Of a stretch of DNA of 21,807 nt, positions 15,644 through 21,807 are shown piece after piece. The DNA is from an uncultured Lachnospiraceae bacterium (GTDB lineage: Bacteria; Bacillota; Clostridia; Lachnospirales; Lachnospiraceae). The position numbers were made by a program, and so were the translations under genes. The notes under the pieces were generated by a model. That model saw only the letters and a list, made by a program, of their open reading frames with translations. It was not told the origin of the DNA and did not search any database. The first letter of the stretch is position 1. Every line of letters starts with the position of its first letter. The DNA is taken from NCBI GenBank assembly GCA_910585205.1, contig CAJUCC010000030.1:1-21807 (forward strand), read 5' to 3'.

Positions 15644-15672
15644 ATCATAACGCAAAAAAAGTATAGTGTCAA
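15644..15672 (-). promoter_or_regulatory. Promoter of the ylxM-ffh operon
   Basis: Minus strand: TTGACA (15672-15667, 6/6), 17-base spacer, TATGAT (15649-15644, 5/6). It predicts a start about 25 bases before the ylxM ATG. The -35 lies inside the descending arm of the upstream terminator hairpin, and the T-run of that terminator forms part of the spacer. Confidence 0.8.
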
Positions 15673-15701
15673 GTGTTTTTTCTTGACACCATACGCTTTT
15701 T
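15654..15701 (-). terminator. Bidirectional intrinsic terminator after tRNA-Leu
   Basis: A 13-bp stem, 15694-15682 with 15673-15661 (GTATGGTGTCAAG against CTTGACACTATAC, one G-T pair on the minus strand), with an 8-base loop, is followed by seven T on the minus strand (15660-15654). A T-rich tail also follows on the plus strand (15696-15701), though no plus-strand gene needs it. Confidence 0.85.
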
Positions 15702-15787
15702 ATTTTCCACAGCAAAATTATATTTGCCGCAAACAAAAATACTTCGAATCCGCTTTCACAAAAACCGATCCGAAGTATCTTATCCAC

Positions 15788-15870
15788 TGCAGGAGATGGG
15801 ACTTGAACCCACACATAGTCACCTACGTCAGATTTTGAGTCTGATGCGTCTGCCATTCCGCCACTCCTGC
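15788..15870 (-). tRNA. tRNA-Leu (anticodon CAA)
   Basis: The minus strand folds as a class II tRNA of 83 bases. The acceptor GCAGGAG pairs with CTCCTGC, with discriminator A. The D-arm carries TGGCAGA, the anticodon stem TCAGA/TCTGA encloses loop CTCAAAA (anticodon CAA), a long variable arm follows, and the T-arm contains GGGTTCAAGTCCC. The 3' CCA is not encoded and must be added after transcription. It reads UUG. Confidence 0.96.
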
Positions 15871-15877
15871 CTGACAA

Positions 15878-15905
15878 CATATACTATATTAACATATACC
15901 GTCAA
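15878..15905 (-). promoter_or_regulatory. Promoter-like sequence before tRNA-Leu
   Basis: Minus strand: TTGACG (15905-15900), 16-base AT-rich spacer, TATATG (15883-15878). Predicted start is almost at the tRNA 5' end, so RNase P processing of a longer ung read-through transcript remains possible. Confidence 0.45.
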
Positions 15906-15915
15906 ATTTTGCAAT

Positions 15916-16596
15916 CTATTTTTTCACATTCTCAATCTGCCAGTCAATTTCGTCCAGTCCGTTCTCCCGCAAAAACGCATTTGTTTTGCTGAACGGTTTG
16001 CTGCCGAAAAATCCCCGGTATGCCGACAGCGGACTGGGATGCGGCGCTTCCAGAATCAAATGCCCGGAATTGTGCAGCATACTCTTTTTCGTCTGCGCCG
16101 GTCTGCCCCAGAGAATAAAGACAATCGGCCTGTCCTGCTCATTCAGAACGCGGATTGCCGCATCCGTAAATTCTTCCCAGCCGATCCCTCTGTGCGAATT
16201 GGCCGCGTGTGCCCGCACCGTCAACACGGTATTGAGCATCAGCACCCCCTGCTTTGCCCACTTTACAAGATAGCCGTTGTCCGGGATATAACACCCCAGA
16301 TCATCATGCAGTTCCTGATAAATGTTGACAAGAGAAGGGGGAATATCCACTTCCGGCTTAACCGAAAAGCAAAGTCCGTGCGCCTGTCCGTCATTGTGAT
16401 ACGGATCCTGCCCGAGGATCACTGCCTTCACATCTTTCAGCGGCGTCAAATGAAACGCATTGAAAATATCGTCCGCCGCCGGAAAAATCTTTCTGCTGTT
16501 ATATTCTTCCAGTATTTTCTGATGGAGCTGTTTATAATACGGCTTGGAAAATTCGCCCTTTAACGGTTCCAGCCAATCGTTTGAAATCGGTGCCAT
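15916..16596 (-). CDS. ung: Uracil-DNA glycosylase, family 1
   Basis: Removes uracil from DNA in base-excision repair. Motif A VILGQDPYHNDGQAHGLCFSV carries the water-activating Asp64 (GQDPYH, 62-67). Motif B HPSPLSAYRGFFG (from His186) is the minor-groove loop. LLNTVLTVR-type and IVFILWGR strands also match. At 226 residues it is normal. SD GGAG lies eight bases before the ATG at 16596. It follows hisF by 22 bases on the same strand, and tRNA-Leu comes next. Confidence 0.97.
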   Translation of the reverse strand: MAPISNDWLEPLKGEFSKPYYKQLHQKILEEYNSRKIFPAADDIFNAFHLTPLKDVKAVILGQDPYHNDGQAHGLCFSVKPEVDIPPSLVNIYQELHDDLGCYIPDNGYLVKWAKQGVLMLNTVLTVRAHAANSHRGIGWEEFTDAAIRVLNEQDRPIVFILWGRPAQTKKSMLHNSGHLILEAPHPSPLSAYRGFFGSKPFSKTNAFLRENGLDEIDWQIENVKK

Positions 16597-16618
16597 CGCG
16601 TTATCTCCTGTATTTCTT

Positions 16619-17380
16619 TTATACGCGCACGGCGATCTCTCTGCTGCGCAGATATTCCTTCACCGCACGGATTTCCAGTTCTTTGTAGTGAAACAGAGAC
16701 GCCGCCAGTACCGCGTCGGCCGCCCCTGCCGTCAACGCATCGTAAAAATGTTCCGGTTTTCCCGCACCGCCTGAGGCGATCACCGGAACGGACACGCACC
16801 GGGAAATTTCCCCCGTCAGTTCCAGATCGTATCCGGCTTTCGTCCCGTCGCAGTCCATACTTGTCAGCAATATCTCTCCTGCCCCCAGACGTTCCGCCCT
16901 GACTGCCCATTCCACCGCATCCAGACCGGTATCAATCCGTCCACCGTTACGATACACATTCCAGCCCGATCCGTCCGCTCTCCTTTTGGCGTCGATCGCA
17001 ACCACGACACACTGACTGCCAAACTTTTCGGCCGCTTCGCGAATCAGTTCCGGCCGGGCAATCGCCGCGGAATTGACGGAGATTTTATCGGCGCCTTCCC
17101 GCAAAATAGCTCTGAAATCGTCCACAGTGCGAACGCCGCCGCCCACCGTAAAGGGGATAAATACCGTTTCCGCCACTCTGCGCACCATATCCACAACGGT
17201 GTCTCTGGCATCGCTCGATGCCGTTATATCGAGAAACACCAGTTCATCCGCCCCTGCCTTATCATACGCCGCAGCGATTGCAACCGGATCGCCGGCATCC
17301 TGCAGATTGACAAAATTGACGCCTTTGACAACCCTTCCGTTATTGACATCAAGGCAGGGTATGATTCGTTTTGTATGCAT
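16619..17380 (-). CDS. hisF: Imidazole glycerol phosphate synthase, cyclase subunit
   Basis: TIM-barrel subunit that joins ammonia from HisH to PRFAR, giving imidazole glycerol phosphate and AICAR in histidine synthesis. Catalytic Asp11 (IIPCLDVNNGRVVKG) and Asp130 (VVAIDAKR) are present. Phosphate-binding loops appear at FTVGGGVRT and IASGGAGKPEHF. From the ATG at 17380 (SD AAGGAGG five bases upstream) it is 253 residues, the normal length; the frame reaching 17539 only adds hisH-overlapping sequence. It follows hisH by 20 bases, but no other his gene is in the window. Confidence 0.97.
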   Translation of the reverse strand: MHTKRIIPCLDVNNGRVVKGVNFVNLQDAGDPVAIAAAYDKAGADELVFLDITASSDARDTVVDMVRRVAETVFIPFTVGGGVRTVDDFRAILREGADKISVNSAAIARPELIREAAEKFGSQCVVVAIDAKRRADGSGWNVYRNGGRIDTGLDAVEWAVRAERLGAGEILLTSMDCDGTKAGYDLELTGEISRCVSVPVIASGGAGKPEHFYDALTAGAADAVLAASLFHYKELEIRAVKEYLRSREIAVRV

Positions 17381-17400
17381 CCGCTCCTCCTTCCGGCACG

Positions 17401-18006
17401 CTACTGCGATAAAAAATTGCGCAAAATCTGCAGACCCGTTTCGGAACTTTTTTCCGGATGGAACTGGCAGGCAAAAATATTGTCTTTTTCCACGGCAGCA
17501 TGGATGGTGACACCGTATTCTGTAGTCGCCTTTACACATGCTTTCTCCTGCGCCTGCAGATAATAAGAATGCACGAAGTAAACATATGCCCCGTCAGGTA
17601 TCCCCCGGAACAGTCTCCCCGGAGACGGAAACGATAAGGCATTCCAGCCGATATGCGGAATCTTAAGCCCGGGTGCAGCCGGTATTCTGACGATTTTTCC
17701 CGGCAGGAGCCCAAGTCCGCTTACGCCTTCACACTCTTCACTGCTCTCAAACAGGAGCTGCAGGCCGAGACAAATTCCCAGAAACGGTGTTTTGCGGCGC
17801 ACGACTTCATATATCGTCTTATCCAGCCCGGACCGGCGAAGTTTTTCCATGGCGTCGCCAAACGCTCCCACTCCCGGCAGAATCACCCGGTCCGCCTTCA
17901 GAATTTCCTCCGGGTTCCCCGTAACGGAAGTGTCCTCGCCGAGAAACCGCAGCGCCTTTTCCACACTTCTGATATTGCCGGCATCATAATCAATAATCGC
18001 TGTCAT
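17401..18006 (-). CDS. hisH: Imidazole glycerol phosphate synthase, glutaminase subunit
   Basis: Class I glutamine amidotransferase that feeds ammonia through HisF. The triad is visible: Cys79 in LGICLGLQLL, His183 and Glu185 in CQFHPEKSSETG. MTAIIDYDAGNIRSVEKAL and GVGAFGDAM are family hallmarks. At 201 residues it is normal. The ATG is three bases after the stop of the large acidic membrane protein (TAA-TGA-ATG), with GAGGA inside that gene, so its translation depends on the upstream gene. Confidence 0.97.
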   Translation of the reverse strand: MTAIIDYDAGNIRSVEKALRFLGEDTSVTGNPEEILKADRVILPGVGAFGDAMEKLRRSGLDKTIYEVVRRKTPFLGICLGLQLLFESSEECEGVSGLGLLPGKIVRIPAAPGLKIPHIGWNALSFPSPGRLFRGIPDGAYVYFVHSYYLQAQEKACVKATTEYGVTIHAAVEKDNIFACQFHPEKSSETGLQILRNFLSQ

Positions 18007-18009
18007 TCA

Positions 18010-20181
18010 TTATTCCTCTAAAGCGTCATCCTGTGTGTCCGCGCCTTCATATGAGGGTTCACCGGCATCCGTCTCTCCCTCTTCCGGCATATCCATACTG
18101 CCGTCATCCGATCCCGGCATCAATCCCTCACCGTCTTCCGGCATCGTCAAATCCTCCGGCATCACATCGAACTGCTCATCCGGATCATCAACTTCCGTTT
18201 CCGCCGCATTATCTTCCGGTTCTGCCGTCTCCGGTTCCCCGGCGGCATGTGCGCCGTCATCCAGATCCAGATACACGGTCCCGCCGCCCAGAATCTGTTT
18301 CAATGCCTTCGTGTATGCCACATCATCCGTTAATATCCCGATCTCCCGCGCCTGTTCCTCGGATACTCCATAGACAGACTGCAGAACATCCAGAATGCTC
18401 AGATACGTGTTTCTCACCGGCTCCGACACGCCATACTGCTGCGCCTCCGCCTCGATCTTCCAGTATTTGTCCACACCGCTGATTAACGCATGCAACCGTT
18501 CCAATTCCATTCCTTCCAGTCTGGAGAAATTTTCATACGATTCCATCTTGCGCTGCATCTGCAGACAAAGCGTGGCGCCCTTCAGCGCGGCTTCTTCCTC
18601 CTCGTTCACCTTTTTGGTAACAAGCAGATCATATGCTTTCTGATAATCTCCTTCCGCAAAGGCTTTCTTTCCTTCCTGTTTCTCCATGTTGGTCGGAATA
18701 TAAGAAGTAAACAATAAAATCATACCGAATACCGTCACACCAAAGAATGCGCCTGTCATAATCTTTTTGATGCCGATCGGTTTTAAAGGCTTCTCCGGCT
18801 CTTTCGGCTCTTTTGGTTTCTTTTCTTTTTTCGGCTTTGGTTTTTTTTCTTTTTTGGATTTTTTCTCTTTCGGCGCCTTGGGCTTTTTCTCCTTTTTCTC
18901 TTTTGGAGCCTTCGGCTTCTTTTCTTTCTTTTTAGATTTCTTCTCCTGATCCAGCCCTTCCAAAATGGCAATGTTTTCTTCCGAAACGGAAATCTGTTCC
19001 TTATCGTCACCGACATCTTCCAGCTCTTCGTCTTCCATAAAGAAAGCGAACAGTCTGCGAAGCAGTCCCTGTTTTTTCTCCGGTGATCCCGCATCCGCTT
19101 TCACCGGTTTTTCTTTTTTCTTTCTGCCAAAGAGAGACTTCTTTTTTTCCGTACCGGCTTCCGCTTCCGCAGCCGGTTCATCGTCTTCCTGCGGCGCTCC
19201 CACCGCGGCCAGGCTCTCCATGAGATTTTTCATGTCGTCTTCATTTTCGGCCCGTACGATACTGTCCTCGTCTTTTTCCGACAATTCTTCCGGCTTCGGG
19301 CTGCCGGCTGCCTCTGTCTCTGCCGCCGGTTCACCGGGCATTCCGACAATTGTTTCCGGTATTTGCGGCGCTTGTGCCGTCTCCGGTGTCTCCGGCTCCG
19401 CTTCCGTCCCGTCCTCGTCAGGATCGTATGACATCAGCGCCTCCAGATCGGAGAGGTCCATATCCGGCAGGGCATCTTCTTCATCGGGATCAAAATCCAT
19501 AAAAAGCGCATCATCGTCATCCAGAAACGATGTATCACCCATATCCGCCCCGGTTCGAAACAACTCCGCATCGCCATCGGATTCCCCGAAAAGGTTCGCG
19601 CCATCTATATCTGTCGTCTCGTCATCCGGCAGCGTCGTCATTTCTTCCGCCTGCGCCGAATCGTCCGGCAGCGTTCCCGCGGCATCATCGAAAAGGGAAT
19701 CCGCCTCCAATCTGTCCCCGCTGTCGGCAGGCAAGTCCGTTTCCTCCGCATCGGCGGCAGAAAATACCGCTTCGCTATCGAACATGTCATCGTCTGACAG
19801 CAGTTCCTGTACGGCATTGTCTGACGCTTGCTCTGTCATTTCCTCGTCCGCAAACAGCGCCGCCATCTCTGCTTCTTCCTGCTCCGCCGCTGCCTCCGTC
19901 TCTCTGGCTGCCGCCGCCTCCGCTTCCGCCTGCTCCTGTACGGCTTCTGCCTCACTGTCGTCTCCGTCTTCTTCCGCTTCTTCCATGTCCGTTTCAAACA
20001 ATCTGGCAAGTTCCGGAAAATCCGTTTCCTCCCCGCTCGCCGCATCGCCCGGTAAGGTCGGGTCCGTTTCACTGTTTATTTCTTTCTGCTCATCGGCAGA
20101 CGCCGCATTCCCGTCATCAGACGGCGGCGCGCCGTTCACCGACCGCAGTAAATTATCCAAATAATCTTCATTCGAGTTCAT
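18010..20181 (-). CDS. Large single-span membrane protein with acidic and Lys-rich segments, unknown function
   Basis: A 723-residue protein of unknown function. Residues 1-345 are extremely acidic (Asp/Glu/Ala), probably disordered, with recurring short LF-plus-acid motifs (LARLFETD, MAALFADE, SLFDD, ANLFGESD, ALFMDFD). Residues 346-380 are basic (KKKSLFGRKKKEK). Residues 413-468 are almost all Lys/Pro/Glu/Ala with repeated KKPKAPKEKK. A span at about 472-494 follows. Residues 498-635 are helical and TPR-like (FAEGDYQKAYDLL), and 640-723 are acidic again. Positive-inside logic puts the N-terminus in the cytoplasm. SD GGAGG is seven bases before the ATG. No family is recognised; it looks lineage-specific. 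Tight coupling to hisH is positional and does not prove a role in histidine synthesis. Confidence 0.85.
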   Translation of the reverse strand: MNSNEDYLDNLLRSVNGAPPSDDGNAASADEQKEINSETDPTLPGDAASGEETDFPELARLFETDMEEAEEDGDDSEAEAVQEQAEAEAAAARETEAAAEQEEAEMAALFADEEMTEQASDNAVQELLSDDDMFDSEAVFSAADAEETDLPADSGDRLEADSLFDDAAGTLPDDSAQAEEMTTLPDDETTDIDGANLFGESDGDAELFRTGADMGDTSFLDDDDALFMDFDPDEEDALPDMDLSDLEALMSYDPDEDGTEAEPETPETAQAPQIPETIVGMPGEPAAETEAAGSPKPEELSEKDEDSIVRAENEDDMKNLMESLAAVGAPQEDDEPAAEAEAGTEKKKSLFGRKKKEKPVKADAGSPEKKQGLLRRLFAFFMEDEELEDVGDDKEQISVSEENIAILEGLDQEKKSKKKEKKPKAPKEKKEKKPKAPKEKKSKKEKKPKPKKEKKPKEPKEPEKPLKPIGIKKIMTGAFFGVTVFGMILLFTSYIPTNMEKQEGKKAFAEGDYQKAYDLLVTKKVNEEEEAALKGATLCLQMQRKMESYENFSRLEGMELERLHALISGVDKYWKIEAEAQQYGVSEPVRNTYLSILDVLQSVYGVSEEQAREIGILTDDVAYTKALKQILGGGTVYLDLDDGAHAAGEPETAEPEDNAAETEVDDPDEQFDVMPEDLTMPEDGEGLMPGSDDGSMDMPEEGETDAGEPSYEGADTQDDALEE
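18778..18945 (-). repeat. Degenerate coding repeat (Lys-Pro-Glu-rich segment)
   Basis: Encodes residues 413-468 of the large membrane protein. Units such as KKPKAPKEKK recur imperfectly, giving an A-rich coding strand made of AAA, AAG, GAG and CCN codons. Codons vary between units, so it is an old or protein-level repeat and not a fresh tandem duplication. Confidence 0.65.
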
Positions 20182-20212
20182 GGGCTCCCCTCCACCTGCA
20201 TTTTCTTTCCCA

Positions 20213-20240
20213 AGTATATCACATAATTATGGGCATTCAA
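20213..20240 (-). promoter_or_regulatory. Promoter of the acidic membrane protein-hisH-hisF operon
   Basis: Minus strand: TTGAAT (20240-20235), 16-base spacer, TATACT (20218-20213) preceded by TGA, an extended -10. The predicted start is about 25 bases before the ATG. No T-box or other leader has room to fit. Confidence 0.65.
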
Positions 20241-20252
20241 ATACTTTTCTTT

Positions 20253-20798
20253 TTATCCTTCTGCCTTGTCACCGCTGCCTGCAAGCAGCGCCGCAGCATC
20301 CATCGCAATGGAGATCCCCCTGCCGTTTAATTCCGCCGGAAGTTGTGACAAAGCGGCGTGTACCCGGATCAGTTCTGCCTTTTGGTTATAAAAAACCGCC
20401 TTTTCAAAAGGAAACCGGATCAGATTCGGATGTGTAAGTCCCACACCCAGCTCCAGCACAAGCAGTTTCCGGTGCAGTGTTCCCTGCAGCCAGTCCATAT
20501 AGGCCGGCCACATGGAAGGACGCTGCCCCGTCTTTCCTTCCGCCGCGTTATCCTCCGCCTCTTCCGCTGCCAGCGGCCGTACGATCCGCTCCTGCACCAG
20601 TCCCGCTTCCAGAATCCCGTCGTCTTCACTGAGCGTAATGACAAAGTAATCCTTCCCTTTCAGCAGCGCCGCCAGCGCTTCATACGCCTGTCTGACCGTT
20701 TCCGGTTCCTTTGTAAAACCAAATTTCTCCCCGATCCCCACAAGAATCCGTTCCGCTTTTTCTGTTTTTTCCCGTATCTGTCCCGTCATTTCCGACAT
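20253..20798 (-). CDS. Uncharacterised protein, possibly Sir2-like
   Basis: A 181-residue soluble protein. ERILVGIGEKFG (17-27), KDYFVITLSEDDGILEAGL (49-67), YMDWLQGTLHRKLLVLELGVG (100-120), IRFPFEKAVFYNQKAELIRVH (127-147) are the well-ordered parts. I recall this order (a Rossmann-like start, then a WLQGTL, ELGVG, IRFPFE block) from short Sir2-like proteins of Clostridia, but catalytic sirtuin residues such as GAGxS and a zinc Cys set are not seen, so deacylase activity is doubtful. Residues 76-95 are an acidic/Ala-rich linker. It lies between the cheV terminator and the acidic protein gene, and its own promoter is not evident. Confidence 0.6.
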   Translation of the reverse strand: MSEMTGQIREKTEKAERILVGIGEKFGFTKEPETVRQAYEALAALLKGKDYFVITLSEDDGILEAGLVQERIVRPLAAEEAEDNAAEGKTGQRPSMWPAYMDWLQGTLHRKLLVLELGVGLTHPNLIRFPFEKAVFYNQKAELIRVHAALSQLPAELNGRGISIAMDAAALLAGSGDKAEG

Positions 20799-20835
20799 TC
20801 TTTCCTTTTACTGTTTCCTGCTGTTGCCGCCCGCA

Positions 20836-20866
20836 AAAATAAGCCGGGATATGTTCCCGGCTTTTT
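20836..20866 (-). terminator. Intrinsic terminator after cheV
   Basis: GCCGGGA/TCCCGGC (20861-20855 with 20849-20843), 5-base loop, followed on the minus strand by TTATTTTT. The plus strand also has a TTTTT tail, so it could work both ways. It sits 14 bases after the cheV stop. Confidence 0.88.
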
Positions 20867-20874
20867 CTGCCTGT

Positions 20875-21768
20875 TTATTTTACAAGTCCGTCAATTACCT
20901 TTACCAGTCTCCCGATCTCCGGTTTGGAAAGCTGTGCATCCGCGCCCAGCGCTTCCCCTTTCTTGCGCATCTCTTCATTTACAAGGGATGAGAAGATGAT
21001 TACCGGTATGTCTTTGGTATCCTCGTGTTCCTTTACCAGTTTTGTCAGCCGGTGGCCGTCCATCAAAGGCATCTCAATATCGGTGATAATACACTTCACA
21101 TGTTCGTCCAGCGATCCCTCTTCCGAACACTGTTTGATTACGTCCCACGCCTGCTGGCCGTTTTCCGTACGAATCAGATTGTGGTACCCGGCTTTGCGCA
21201 GTGAATCCACGATCAGCTTGTTCAGCAGCACCGAGTCTTCCGCGATCAGAATCGGCACATCATTTCGTGTCCGCTCACCCAGCGCATCGATCTCTGTCAC
21301 CTTCAGACCGGTTTCCGGGTTAATATCCGTTACGATCTTTTCAAAATCAAGGATAATAATCAGTTTGTTATTGTATTTGATGATGCCTGTGGAGATACCG
21401 TCTTCAGGTGTGGATACGGTTGCGCCCGGTTTGATAATGTCCTTCCATGATACCCGGTGTATCCCGATTACGGAATCTACATGGAATGCAATATCCAGTT
21501 TATTAAAATTAGTGATAATAAATAATCCGCCCGGCTTGGATTGCCCTCTCTGCAGGCAGTTTTTCAGGTCGATCGCCGTAATCATTTTATCACGCGGCAT
21601 AAAAATGCCCTCAATGCTCGGATGTGCATTGGGCACCGGTGTCACTTCCTGATAGTTGATAATTTCACGAATCTTGGCAACGTTAATGCCGTATAAATTG
21701 CCGTCCAGCGTAAATTCCAACACTTCGAGTTCATTTGTTCCGTTTTCCAATAATATTTTCGTATCCAT
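20875..21768 (-). CDS. cheV: CheV, chemotaxis coupling protein (CheW-receiver fusion)
   Basis: Couples chemoreceptors to CheA and takes part in adaptation. The CheW domain (about 12-155: LEFTLDGNLYGINVAKIREII, GIFMPRDKMITAIDL, GIHRVSWKDI) is followed by a receiver domain (about 170-297) with Glu177/Asp178, phospho-acceptor Asp230 (ITDIEMPLMDG), Ser260 and Lys282 (LSKPE). At 297 residues from the ATG at 21768 it is normal. GAGGTG lies just upstream of this ATG; the longer frame at 21792 would translate through it. A terminator follows, so it appears to be transcribed alone. It implies chemotaxis and probably motility elsewhere in the genome. Confidence 0.95.
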   Translation of the reverse strand: MDTKILLENGTNELEVLEFTLDGNLYGINVAKIREIINYQEVTPVPNAHPSIEGIFMPRDKMITAIDLKNCLQRGQSKPGGLFIITNFNKLDIAFHVDSVIGIHRVSWKDIIKPGATVSTPEDGISTGIIKYNNKLIIILDFEKIVTDINPETGLKVTEIDALGERTRNDVPILIAEDSVLLNKLIVDSLRKAGYHNLIRTENGQQAWDVIKQCSEEGSLDEHVKCIITDIEMPLMDGHRLTKLVKEHEDTKDIPVIIFSSLVNEEMRKKGEALGADAQLSKPEIGRLVKVIDGLVK

Positions 21769-21801
21769 ACCTTCACCTCTCCCATATAACATCTATCAGG
21801 T

Positions 21802-21807
21802 ATTATA
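21802..21807 (-). promoter_or_regulatory. -10 box of the cheV promoter
   Basis: A consensus TATAAT at the right window edge, minus strand, 34 bases before the cheV ATG. The -35 would be beyond the window, so the promoter cannot be completed. Confidence 0.5.

Noticed and set aside
18778..18945. Possible CRISPR or tandem repeat
   Set aside because: It is a protein-coding Lys-rich segment with imperfect units and no constant spacing.
18965..20164. Long plus-strand open frame (Ser/Ala-rich)
   Set aside because: Mirror of the acidic protein gene: Asp/Glu-rich codons read as Ser-rich on the other strand; no ribosome site and low-complexity composition.
20799..20842. Promoter for the Sir2-like gene
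   Set aside because: No hexamer pair with correct spacing in the 43 bases after the terminator; read-through or a promoter overlapping the terminator remains possible.

Overview
The window looks like chromosomal DNA from a Gram-positive, Clostridia-type bacterium, most likely Lachnospiraceae-like. This rests on gene order and protein character, not on a database search. The core is the conserved Firmicute block ylxM-ffh-rpsP-khpA-rimM-trmD-rplS-lepB-rbgA-rnhB-ylqG-ylqH-yraN, with strong AGGAGG-type ribosome binding sites and intrinsic terminators. Nearly all genes lie on the minus strand; only the AraC regulator at the left edge is on the plus strand. No phage, IS element, CRISPR array or rRNA is visible. 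One tRNA (Leu, CAA) is present. No gene-free stretch exceeds 300 bases.

Left region (1-4395): an AraC-family regulator, open at the left edge, converges with an OmpR-type response regulator/sensor kinase pair. The kinase terminator appears to lie inside the 3' coding end of the AraC gene. A run of ten C (ten G on the coding strand) sits between regulator and kinase.

Middle region (4396-15611), read right to left: SRP (ylxM, ffh), S16, KhpA, RimM, TrmD, an AT-rich methyltransferase that interrupts the usual trmD-rplS adjacency, L19 with its own promoter, two signal peptidases I flanking the ribosome-assembly GTPase RbgA, RNase HII, a FliK-like protein (YlqG type), a short FlhB C-terminal-domain protein (YlqH type), the YraN nuclease-fold protein and PgeF. 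The theme is translation, ribosome maturation and membrane export. The FliK-like/FlhB-C-like pair, with no flagellar structural genes nearby, is the most system-like puzzle.

Right region (15612-21807), right to left: CheV, a terminator, a short protein that may be Sir2-like, a large one-span membrane protein (acidic N-terminus, Lys-rich juxtamembrane segment, acidic C-terminus), hisH and hisF, ung and tRNA-Leu. The tRNA terminator hairpin carries in its descending arm a perfect -35 hexamer for the ylxM-ffh promoter, so terminator and promoter are physically fused.

Several CDS starts were moved downstream from the longest frame because a Shine-Dalgarno sequence fixes a later ATG: the kinase, ylqH, the second lepB, rplS, the methyltransferase, trmD, khpA, hisF and cheV.
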